DNA of 14,130 nucleotides from Clostridiaceae bacterium (GTDB taxonomy: Bacteria > Bacillota > Clostridia > UBA1212 > DUPL01). Under the pieces are notes generated by a model that did no database searches, was not told the origin of the DNA, and saw only the letters and a program-made list of their open reading frames with translations. A program made the translations under genes and the position numbers. Each line of letters opens with the position of its first letter. Positions within the stretch are counted from its first letter, which is position 1. The stretch spans positions 1 through 14,130 of the forward strand of contig JAAYLF010000027.1 in the NCBI GenBank assembly GCA_012522035.1. The letters are read 5' to 3'. Of this stretch, positions 1-6,959 are shown one piece after another.

Positions 1-668
1 ATATTAGGAAGGTAATTGCAAAAGCAATGCATCACTCCTTGTCCAGCATGGCCCAACTTACACTGAATGCTTCATTCGATGCTACGAACATTATGGAGTT
101 CAGAATACAGGTCAAGGCCAACAAGGACAAGCTTGATCTGGAAAACAGTTCAATAAACGACATTATTCTTTATGCAGTGTCCAGAACAGTACTCAACCAC
201 AGGGATTGCAATGCTCATTTCCTTGATGACAAGATGAGATACTTCAATACCGTTAATCTCGGTGTTGCAGTGGATACACCTAGAGGACTTATGGTTCCAA
301 CCCTGTTCAATGCAGAAAGAAAGTCTCTTAACGAGATTTCAAAAGAGGCAAAATCAATTGCGCAGATGGCGCAAAGCGGAAATATAAATCCCGATTTGCT
401 CCAAGGTGGTACAATTACAATAACCAATCTTGGTACTTTGGGCATCGAGTCCTTTACACCTGTAATCAACCCACCACAGACTTGCATATTGGGAGTCAAC
501 ACCCTCGAGACAAGGGTCAAGAATGTCAATGGCGAAATGAAGATGTATCAGTCAATGACATTGTCACTTACCTTTGACCACAGGGCACTGGACGGAGCAC
601 CTGCAGCAAGATTCTTGCAGGAGCTTTGCAGGAACCTTGAGAACTTTACAATTTTACTAGCAAAATAA
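1..668 (+). CDS. 2-oxo acid dehydrogenase E2 (dihydrolipoamide acyltransferase), C-terminal catalytic domain, 5' partial
   Basis: This is the 3' part of an E2 gene. The frame is open from base 3 to the left edge and reads IRKVIAKAM before the first internal ATG at 27, so that ATG is not the true start. RKxIAxxM is the usual opening of the E2 catalytic domain. The lipoyl and subunit-binding domains should lie upstream, outside the window. E2 moves the acyl group from its lipoyl arm to CoA and forms the core of the complex. The catalytic HxxxDG motif is present as DHRALDG, with His at 579-581 and Asp at 591-593. The stretch TITNLGTLG...FTPVINPPQ is also typical. lpdA begins 14 bp downstream, followed by the fused E1, so the three genes supply one complex. 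Whether the acyl group is acetyl or branched-chain cannot be decided here; pyruvate or acetoin seems most likely. Confidence 0.95.
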   Translation, partial: IRKVIAKAMHHSLSSMAQLTLNASFDATNIMEFRIQVKANKDKLDLENSSINDIILYAVSRTVLNHRDCNAHFLDDKMRYFNTVNLGVAVDTPRGLMVPTLFNAERKSLNEISKEAKSIAQMAQSGNINPDLLQGGTITITNLGTLGIESFTPVINPPQTCILGVNTLETRVKNVNGEMKMYQSMTLSLTFDHRALDGAPAARFLQELCRNLENFTILLAK

Positions 669-682
669 ATGAGGTGTGATAT

Positions 683-2047
683 ATGGTTTATGATTTGATA
701 GTTATAGGTGGCGGACCTGCCGGTTATCTGGCAGCAGAGCGTGCGGGCAAGGAAGGCCTTAAGGTTCTGCTTGTTGAAAAAAGATTCATTGGCGGAGTTT
801 GTCTGAACGAAGGCTGTATTCCTTCAAAAGCCCTTCTCTACTCTGCAAAACTCTATGACGGAGTTGCCCATGGAGAAAAATATGGAGTTACAGCCAAGGA
901 ACTCAAACTCGACCATGATTATGTAATAAAGAGAAAGAACAAGGTGGTAAGGACTCTTGTTGGCGGTATCAATTCTTCACTCAAAAAGAACAAGGTAACC
1001 GTTGTCATGAAGGAAGGCACCATCACCGGCAGAAATTCTGACGGATTTACAGTAAAGGCTGGCGATGATGTCTACACCGGAAAAAGACTCCTTATTGCTA
1101 CAGGTTCCGTTCCCGTAGTACCCCCTATTCCAGGTGTCAAGGAAGGTCTTGAATCAGGCTTTGTCCTCACAAACAGAGAGATTCTGGACCTTGCGGAAGT
1201 ACCAAAGGAATTGTGCATCGTAGGCGGCGGAGTCATAGGACTTGAAATGGCCTCATATTTCAACTCAGCAGGTTCCAAAGTAACCGTGGTTGAAATGATG
1301 AACAAGATTGCAGGCCCTATGGACAGGGAGATATCCGAAATCCTTCTAAAGAACTACCAGAAAAAAGGTATTACTTTCAACTTAGGCTGCAGGGTAACCG
1401 AAGTCAAGGCTGGCAAGGTAGTATATGAAAAGGATGGCCAATCCTACGAGGTTCCTTGTGACAAGGTGCTTCTCAGCATCGGAAGAAGAGCTTTCACCGA
1501 TGGTCTTGGTCTTGAAACCATAGGCGTTGAGGTTGACAGAGGCAGAATTATAACAGATGAGCGCAGCAGAACAAATATTGCTGGTGTATACGCAGCTGGC
1601 GACGTCAACGGCAAATCCATGCTGGCACACACCGCTTACAGGGAAACCGAAGTTGCCTTGAACGACATCCTTGGCAAGAAGGATATCATGCGCTACAACG
1701 CAATCCCATCCGTTATCTACACCAACCCAGAGGTAGCAGCAGTTGGCGAAACTGAAGAAACTGCAAAAGCCAAGGGAATTGACTTTGAAGTTGTCAAGCT
1801 TTCAATGATGTATTCAGGCAGATACGTGGCCGAAAACGAAGGCGGCGACGGCATCATCAAGATACTCATTGACAAGAAGTATAGAAATGTAATTGGCGTT
1901 CACATGATAGGAAATTATTCATCAGAAATAATTTACGGTGCTGGAATAATGATTGAAACCCAGATGCGCATTGACGACATCAAGGAAATCGTATTCCCTC
2001 ACCCAACAGTATGTGAAGTCATTAGAGAAGGAATATTTGAATTTTAA
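683..2047 (+). CDS. lpdA: dihydrolipoamide dehydrogenase (E3)
   Basis: A flavoprotein that reoxidises the dihydrolipoyl arm of E2 and passes the electrons to NAD+. The 454 residues match the usual family length without an N-terminal lipoyl domain. Visible motifs are the FAD-binding GGGPAG at residues 9-14, the redox-active disulfide in GGVCLNEGCIPSK (Cys40 and Cys45), the NAD-binding GGGVIG at 181-186, the second FAD motif ending in AAGD (Asp307), and the C-terminal HPTxxE catalytic pair (His440, Glu445). The ATG at 683 follows GAGGTG (671-676) at good spacing. The gene sits between E2 and E1, which assigns it to this complex, although E3 is often shared with other lipoyl systems such as glycine cleavage. 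Confidence 0.97.
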   Translation: MVYDLIVIGGGPAGYLAAERAGKEGLKVLLVEKRFIGGVCLNEGCIPSKALLYSAKLYDGVAHGEKYGVTAKELKLDHDYVIKRKNKVVRTLVGGINSSLKKNKVTVVMKEGTITGRNSDGFTVKAGDDVYTGKRLLIATGSVPVVPPIPGVKEGLESGFVLTNREILDLAEVPKELCIVGGGVIGLEMASYFNSAGSKVTVVEMMNKIAGPMDREISEILLKNYQKKGITFNLGCRVTEVKAGKVVYEKDGQSYEVPCDKVLLSIGRRAFTDGLGLETIGVEVDRGRIITDERSRTNIAGVYAAGDVNGKSMLAHTAYRETEVALNDILGKKDIMRYNAIPSVIYTNPEVAAVGETEETAKAKGIDFEVVKLSMMYSGRYVAENEGGDGIIKILIDKKYRNVIGVHMIGNYSSEIIYGAGIMIETQMRIDDIKEIVFPHPTVCEVIREGIFEF

Positions 2048-2054
2048 ATATAAA

Positions 2055-2059
2055 AGGAG
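2055..2059 (+). promoter_or_regulatory. ribosome binding site of the fused E1 gene
   Basis: AGGAG lies 8 bases before the ATG at 2068. The longest ORF would begin with the GTG at 2059, but that codon overlaps this site, so the ATG at 2068 is the likely start. Confidence 0.85.
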
Positions 2060-2067
2060 TGTATGAA

Positions 2068-4539
2068 ATGCCTAAATCTCTATTTATTGATCCAAAAGAA
2101 GTAAGAAAAAGCGGTTGGATTGAGTTTGGTAAGATACCTGTAAACCAATACAACAAATCAATTGAAGAGGAAAAAGAAAATTATACAACAGAAGATTTTC
2201 TTAGAATCTATACCCACATGAAGATTATAAATGAATTCGAGGGTATGATAAACAGTATTAAGACCACCGGCGAATACAACGGTATTGCCTACAACCATCC
2301 AGGACCTGCCCATCTGTCAATTGGTCAGGAAGCTTCCGCAGTTGGTCAGGCTTACCTTTTGACAGTTGATGATTTCATCTTCGGTTCCCACAGAAGCCAC
2401 GGTGAAATCCTTGCAAAAGGTCTTTCAGCCATCCATCAGCTGGACGACAAAAAGCTCATGGAAATAATGGAAAGCTACTTTGATGGTGCAATACTTAAAA
2501 TAGTTGAGAAAGATCAGAAGAGCGTAAAGGAACTGGCTACAGACTTCCTTATCTATGGTACCCTTGCAGAAATTTTTGCCCGCGATACCGGTTTCCACAG
2601 AGGTCTTGGCGGTTCAATGCACGCATTCTTCACACCGTTTGGCATTTATCCAAACAACGCCATAGTTGGCGGAAGCGCAACAATTGCAACAGGAAGCGCT
2701 TTGTTCAAGAAAGTAAACAGAAAGAACGGTATCGTTATTGCGAACATAGGCGACGCATCCCTAGGCAGAGGTCCTGTTTGGGAAGCAATGTGCTTTGCAA
2801 CAATGGATCAGTTCACCAAGCTTTGGGAAGGCGATATGAACGGCGGACTGCCCATCATATTCAACTTCTTCAACAACCAGTATGGTATGGGCGGACAGAC
2901 CAGCGGAGAAACCATGGGACAAGGAATACTTGCAAGATTTGGCGCTGGCGTAAATCCAGACATGATGCATGCAGAGCGTGTTGACGGTTACAACCCACTG
3001 GCAGTAATCGACGCTATAAGAAGAAAGAAGAAGATACTCGAAGAGAAGAGAGGTCCAGTACTCCTCGATACACTTACCTACAGAGTATCCGGACACTCAC
3101 CTTCCGATGCATCCAGCTACAGAAGCAAGGAAGAAATCGAAGCTTGGATCGAGGCAAATGCTATCGACGAATACAAGAACAAGCTGATTGCTGCAAAGGT
3201 TGCTACGGAAGACCAGTTCAACGAAATCAACGAGCAGGTAACTGCATTGATTACAAAACTTACTGCCATGGCAGTGGACGAAAAGGTTTCACCTCGCATG
3301 GATCTTGTAAAGAATCCACGCGCTATAGAAGACCTTATGTTCTCCAACGAGCGCATCGAGAAGATGGAAGACAGAGAGCCGGAAGTATTGATGCCGCTTG
3401 AAGAGAATCCACGTGTCAAGCAGCTTCAGAAGAAAGAAAGATTTGCTTTCGACAAGGATGGCAAACCTGTATCCAAGAACAGAGTATTCCAGCTCAGGGA
3501 TGCATTGTTCGAGTCAATTATAGTGAAGTTCTACACCGACCCAACCTTGGTTGCATATGGTGAGGAAAACAGAGACTGGGGCGGAGCTGTTGCTGTGTAC
3601 AGAGGACTTACCGAGTCACTTCCATACCACAGACTGTTCAACTCCCCTATTTCCGAGGCTGCAATCGTAGGTTCAGCGGTTGGCTACGCTCTCAGCGGAG
3701 GCCGTGCTCTTGTAGAGCTTATGTACGCTGACTTTTTAGGATGTGCAGGAGACGAAATCTTCAACCAGATGTCAAAGTGGCAGGCAATGAGTGCTGGAGT
3801 ATTGAAGATGCCTGTAGTACTTAGAGTGTCCGTTGGTTCGAAATACGGTGCACAGCACTCACAGGATTGGACTTCATTGTGCGCTCACATTCCAGGACTG
3901 AAGGTTGTCTTCCCCGCTACTCCATATGATGCTAAAGGTCTCATGAATAGCGCTCTGTGCGGAACAGATCCAGTAGTAGTCTTTGAAAGCCAGAGAATCT
4001 ACGATATAGGCGAGATGTTCCACGAAGGCGGAGTACCAGAAGGATACTACGAAATTCCATTTGGCGAGCCTGACATCAAGAAGGCAGGAAGCGACATCAC
4101 AATACTTACAGTTGGAGCTACTCTATACACTGCTCTTGAGGCTGCAAAGATGCTCGAAGAGAAGTATGGACTCTCAGCTGAAGTTATTGACGCAAGAACT
4201 CTCGTTCCTTTCAACTACGAAAAAGTACTTGAGTCCGTCAAGAAGACTGGCCGCATAGTACTTGCCAGCGATGCAGTGCAGCGCGGTTCATATCTGAATG
4301 ACATAGCACAGAACATCAGCGAGATGGCATTTGATTATCTTGATGCTCCTCCTGTTGTAGTTGGCTCAAAGAACTGGATAACACCAGCTCACGAGTACGA
4401 GCAGTTCTTCTTCCCGCAGCCATCATGGATCCTTGATGCGATCAATGAAAAAATTCTGCCATTAAAGGGTCATGTACCTACTCCAGGTGTTAACTTCACT
4501 ACAGGGGAGAGAATAAGAATATCCAAGAAGGGTGTCTAG
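2068..4539 (+). CDS. 2-oxo acid dehydrogenase E1, fused alpha and beta subunits (thiamine diphosphate-dependent)
   Basis: E1 decarboxylates the 2-oxo acid (or cleaves acetoin) on thiamine diphosphate and acylates the lipoyl arm of E2. The protein has 823 residues, alpha and beta in one chain. The alpha part (about 1-430) shows SHRSHG (107-112), HRGLGGSMH (177-185), NAIVGG, and the cofactor motif GDA (228-230) with NNQ (269-271). The beta part (about 473-823) shows SPISEAAIVG with the likely activating Glu530, followed by AVGYALSGGRALVELMYADF and GAQHSQDW. The HRGxGGSMH stretch resembles acetoin/pyruvate-type E1 more than branched-chain E1. Compared with ordinary E1 alpha there is extra sequence at about 122-165 and some 11 extra residues between GDA and NNQ. 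Fused E1 chains are known in several bacterial groups. The substrate is not proven; pyruvate and acetoin are the leading candidates. Confidence 0.93.
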   Translation: MPKSLFIDPKEVRKSGWIEFGKIPVNQYNKSIEEEKENYTTEDFLRIYTHMKIINEFEGMINSIKTTGEYNGIAYNHPGPAHLSIGQEASAVGQAYLLTVDDFIFGSHRSHGEILAKGLSAIHQLDDKKLMEIMESYFDGAILKIVEKDQKSVKELATDFLIYGTLAEIFARDTGFHRGLGGSMHAFFTPFGIYPNNAIVGGSATIATGSALFKKVNRKNGIVIANIGDASLGRGPVWEAMCFATMDQFTKLWEGDMNGGLPIIFNFFNNQYGMGGQTSGETMGQGILARFGAGVNPDMMHAERVDGYNPLAVIDAIRRKKKILEEKRGPVLLDTLTYRVSGHSPSDASSYRSKEEIEAWIEANAIDEYKNKLIAAKVATEDQFNEINEQVTALITKLTAMAVDEKVSPRMDLVKNPRAIEDLMFSNERIEKMEDREPEVLMPLEENPRVKQLQKKERFAFDKDGKPVSKNRVFQLRDALFESIIVKFYTDPTLVAYGEENRDWGGAVAVYRGLTESLPYHRLFNSPISEAAIVGSAVGYALSGGRALVELMYADFLGCAGDEIFNQMSKWQAMSAGVLKMPVVLRVSVGSKYGAQHSQDWTSLCAHIPGLKVVFPATPYDAKGLMNSALCGTDPVVVFESQRIYDIGEMFHEGGVPEGYYEIPFGEPDIKKAGSDITILTVGATLYTALEAAKMLEEKYGLSAEVIDARTLVPFNYEKVLESVKKTGRIVLASDAVQRGSYLNDIAQNISEMAFDYLDAPPVVVGSKNWITPAHEYEQFFFPQPSWILDAINEKILPLKGHVPTPGVNFTTGERIRISKKGV

Positions 4540-4540
4540 G

Positions 4541-5308
4541 TTGTTGAATGAAAGGCAAAATACAATTCTGAACTTTATAGAAGACAAAGGAGATGTATCC
4601 ATACAGGAAATCAGCGATATGATTTCAGGCGTGTCGGTCATGACAATTCGTCGTGACCTGGCACTCCTTGAAAGCGAAGGATACATTCTTAGAACCCGCG
4701 GTGGTGCTGTCAGCTTGAAAAGGCTTGCAGCATCACCTGCTGGTGAGGAAGACGAATACTCAAGGCGTGCCCGCGAAAACATGGAAGAAAAGAAAATAAT
4801 TGCAGAAAAGGCCCTAAGATTTGTCAACAGGGACTGCTCCATGTTCTTCGACTCAGGAAGCACGATCATGAGTCTTGCTTGTATTTTGCCGGATGACAGC
4901 TACAATATAATCACCACAGGTGCCAACATAGCACAAAAACTGGTGTCCAATACCTCTGCATCAGTAATGATGCCAGGAGGAACAGTGAACAAGTACACCT
5001 TGTCCGTATCAGGACCCATTGCCTTGGATTTTATAAACAAGGTAAACATAGAAATTGCATTCATGTCTGCATCTGCATTCTCGCTTGAATCAGGCTTTTC
5101 CGTTGCAAACATATATGAAGCGGAACTAAAAAGACATGTTGTAAAAAAAGCAAACAAATCCATTATGCTGATAGATTCAAGCAAAATAGAAAAGAACCTT
5201 CTGTTTACCGTATGTGATTTCAGCGACATTGATGTTCTGATATGCGACAGAAAACTACCAAAAGAGTATCAGGAAAAAGCAAAGAAATATAATATAGAAT
5301 TGATATGA
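4541..5308 (+). CDS. DeoR-family transcriptional regulator
   Basis: A DNA-binding repressor of the DeoR/GlpR type, 255 residues, the normal family length. The N-terminal helix-turn-helix carries the hallmark MTIRRDL (34-40) followed by LLESEGYILRTRGGAV. The rest is the sugar-phosphate-sensing DeoRC domain, recognisable by FFDSGSTI, ITTGANIA, MMPGGTVN and LIDSSKIEKN. Start choice: TTG at 4541 gives the family-like MLNERQNTIL and lies 8 bases after AAGAAGGG (4525-4532). The GTG at 4532 would add three residues but sits inside that site. The gene begins one base after the E1 stop, so it is probably co-transcribed and translationally coupled with it. Members usually bind a phosphorylated sugar or related metabolite. 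That this one controls the dehydrogenase operon is an inference from position only. Confidence 0.93.
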   Translation: MLNERQNTILNFIEDKGDVSIQEISDMISGVSVMTIRRDLALLESEGYILRTRGGAVSLKRLAASPAGEEDEYSRRARENMEEKKIIAEKALRFVNRDCSMFFDSGSTIMSLACILPDDSYNIITTGANIAQKLVSNTSASVMMPGGTVNKYTLSVSGPIALDFINKVNIEIAFMSASAFSLESGFSVANIYEAELKRHVVKKANKSIMLIDSSKIEKNLLFTVCDFSDIDVLICDRKLPKEYQEKAKKYNIELI

Positions 5309-5313
5309 CAAAT

Positions 5314-5357
5314 AAAAAAAGGACATGGACCAAATCTGGTTCATGTCCTCTTTTTTT
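5314..5357. terminator. bidirectional rho-independent terminator
   Basis: An 11-bp stem (5321-5331 with 5338-5348, one G-T wobble) has a 6-base loop. On the plus strand it is followed by TCTTTTTTT, and on the minus strand the A-run at 5314-5320 supplies the T-tract. It lies between the convergent ends of the DeoR gene and the CAP-domain gene, and can stop transcription from both sides. Confidence 0.93.
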
Positions 5358-6087
5358 ATTGTTTTATAAACATCTGTACTACAATCTTTCCGTACACAGG
5401 ACTCTGATAAATACCAATACCTGTGTCAGTGTACTCTTCATTCAGAATGTTCGCCTTGTGGTCTTCAGAGGATGTCCAGGCATAGAATGCACCTTCAACA
5501 GTCTGATTGCCGGCGATATTCTCTGCTGCTTTTGTGAATATTATGCCATAGCATTTCATCATTTCAAAAGGAGAACCGTATGATACTGCTTGATGTGAGA
5601 AATAGTTCTTCTCTACCATGTCTCTTGCCTTGTCGTACGCCACTCTGGATAATTCCGCATTGTACTTAAGCTCAGGCACACCGTTAGCTCTTCTTAGTTC
5701 ATTGACCAGATCCAATAATACTTCGGACTCATAATCAAGCCCTATATTGGTCTCGGTATCTCCGTCATCCCCTGTCTCCTGGGGTGAATTCTCGAATGTA
5801 ATGTATTCCGCTTTTACACATCCAACCTTGTTTGTAACAGGGTCCTGAACTATATACCATCCGTCAAGAGATGCGTATACAATGACATCCTGGTTTTTCT
5901 GCAGCGAGCCTACCACGTCGAATTCAGTGCCAGGACCACATCTCAGACTCAAATTATCAACTGTTACTATGCCATTCTTCACATCAAAATTCTCTTCATC
6001 ATTGCTTCCTGAAGAGTAGTTGACAAATACAGTTATTACAACTACAAACATTAGCAGAAATGCAAGCAATTTTGTTTTTATTGACAT
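5356..6087 (-). CDS. exported CAP/SCP-domain protein with N-terminal SH3-like domain
   Basis: A 243-residue protein with a hydrophobic N-terminal segment (about 6-23) that acts as a signal peptide or membrane anchor; no clear cleavage site stands out. Residues 39-97 look like a bacterial SH3 (SH3b) domain, with LSLRCGPGTEFDVVG and DGWYIV. Residues 119-243 form a CAP/SCP (YkwD-like) domain with its usual acidic and histidine residues: FSH (His165), AENIAG (Glu189) and SEDHKANIL (His210). SH3b domains commonly bind cell-wall peptides, and clostridial CAP proteins are often wall- or spore-associated, but their enzymatic role is mostly unknown. ATG 6087 follows GGAGG (6096-6100). The stop codon overlaps the bidirectional terminator. 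The gene appears to be transcribed alone, since a terminator lies upstream at 6173-6203. No convincing promoter was found. Confidence 0.9.
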   Translation of the reverse strand: MSIKTKLLAFLLMFVVVITVFVNYSSGSNDEENFDVKNGIVTVDNLSLRCGPGTEFDVVGSLQKNQDVIVYASLDGWYIVQDPVTNKVGCVKAEYITFENSPQETGDDGDTETNIGLDYESEVLLDLVNELRRANGVPELKYNAELSRVAYDKARDMVEKNYFSHQAVSYGSPFEMMKCYGIIFTKAAENIAGNQTVEGAFYAWTSSEDHKANILNEEYTDTGIGIYQSPVYGKIVVQMFIKQ

Positions 6088-6172
6088 GTTTTATACCTCC
6101 AATATGTTTTCATGACATATAGAGTATTTACACATTTTAGAAGAAAATTACATGCCAATAAAAAAATTTTCC

Positions 6173-6203
6173 AAAAAAAAAACCGACCCATCTGGAGTCG
6201 GTT
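6173..6203 (-). terminator. rho-independent terminator of the lipoprotein gene
   Basis: A 7-bp stem (6181-6187 with 6197-6203) can be extended by two C-G pairs past one bulged base. On the minus strand it is followed by a run of about ten T (6173-6182). It lies 23 bp beyond the lipoprotein stop codon. Confidence 0.88.
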
Positions 6204-6225
6204 GGTTTGTTATACAATACCCATA

Positions 6226-6858
6226 TTAATTTTCGTCTTCGAAACCAATAAATCTATAGTCGCTGATGGACTCTATAAACTGATCATGGTATTTGTCCTT
6301 AATTTCAGCTTTGCGCTCCCATACAATGACATAGTACTTTGAACCCTTCATTGTAACATAGAAGTCGCCAACCCATTCAACACCATCTTGAGTAAAAGAA
6401 TAGCTTACGTGTTGGTACTGCAGTTTATTGTAAATAGCCAATGTGTTATCGGATGTGAACTGGAAATTCTCTCTTTCCTTCTCATCCCTAATAAATCTCT
6501 TGTTGAAATAGAGATCCTGTTCCGGGTCCATCATCTTTTCTGTTGTCTCAAGAACAGTAGTAAGTAATAGTCCTGTATCGCCAGTATATATGCTGTACAA
6601 AGCATCTCCCTTTGCTTCGGCTGGCCACATTTCTAAAAGCAGCTCGTATCTGGCATCTAGTGCATATTCGCTTGGGTCAAAGTTTGCCTCCCAATCATCT
6701 CTGTATCCCTGTTGGAAGTAATATCTGATGTTTTTTACTTGGTTATCCAGTTTAGGACCTGGATCCTGGTATACTTTGCTGCCGCATCCAACAGCTGTCA
6801 AAATAACTATAATCAGGCATATAAGAACACTAGACTTAACTATCTTATTAATGCGCAC
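6226..6858 (-). CDS. predicted lipoprotein of unknown function
   Basis: A 210-residue protein that I do not assign to a named family. It starts with a basic MRINKIVK, a hydrophobic stretch (about 9-23) and a lipobox AVGC with Cys25, so it should be lipidated and held on the outer face of the membrane. The mature part is rich in charged and aromatic residues and has no cysteine. Its C-terminal third (DFYVTMKGSKYYVIVWERKA and onward) has alternating hydrophobic residues that suggest a beta sheet. The start is GTG at 6858, 7 bases after GGAGGG (6866-6871). The gene has its own promoter and terminator, so it is probably transcribed alone. A role in binding a ligand or wall component is possible but unsupported. 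Confidence 0.85.
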   Translation of the reverse strand: MRINKIVKSSVLICLIIVILTAVGCGSKVYQDPGPKLDNQVKNIRYYFQQGYRDDWEANFDPSEYALDARYELLLEMWPAEAKGDALYSIYTGDTGLLLTTVLETTEKMMDPEQDLYFNKRFIRDEKERENFQFTSDNTLAIYNKLQYQHVSYSFTQDGVEWVGDFYVTMKGSKYYVIVWERKAEIKDKYHDQFIESISDYRFIGFEDEN

Positions 6859-6892
6859 CTAAAATCCCTCCAAATTCATATTTAGCAATTTA

Positions 6893-6921
6893 ATTGTATC
6901 AGTTTACCACGGCTTAGTCAA
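6893..6921 (-). promoter_or_regulatory. sigma-A promoter of the lipoprotein gene
   Basis: Read on the minus strand, TTGACT (6916-6921) is followed after exactly 17 bases by TACAAT (6893-6898). Each box differs from consensus by one base. Transcription should start near 6886, giving a leader of about 28 bases that contains the ribosome binding site. An inverted repeat overlaps this promoter. Confidence 0.82.
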
Positions 6922-6942
6922 CTAGCCTTTATGTAAACTGAT
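6898..6942. repeat. perfect 10-bp inverted repeat framing the lipoprotein promoter
   Basis: ATCAGTTTAC (6898-6907) and its exact reverse complement (6933-6942) are separated by 25 bp, centre to centre 35 bp. A small inner repeat, GGCT (6911-6914) with AGCC (6924-6927), sits inside. One arm touches the -10 box and enters the spacer; the other lies upstream of the -35 box. It could be an operator, or in read-through RNA from the pyrophosphatase gene a hairpin. No T-run follows, so it is not a typical terminator. Confidence 0.7.
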
Positions 6943-6959
6943 TATTAACTATTTGTTAC

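Noticed and set aside
2761..3096. Minus-strand ORF of 111 codons inside the fused E1 gene
   Set aside because: Fully antisense to the conserved cofactor-binding region of E1, with no sign of coding selection.
5305..5583. A 92-codon plus-strand ORF after the DeoR gene
   Set aside because: It runs through the terminator hairpin and antisense to the CAP-domain gene, and its translation looks random.
6102..6120. Inverted repeat ATATGT-N7-ACATAT just upstream of the CAP-domain gene ribosome binding site
   Set aside because: Arms of only six AT-rich bases are expected by chance in this intergenic DNA, and no promoter could be placed next to it.
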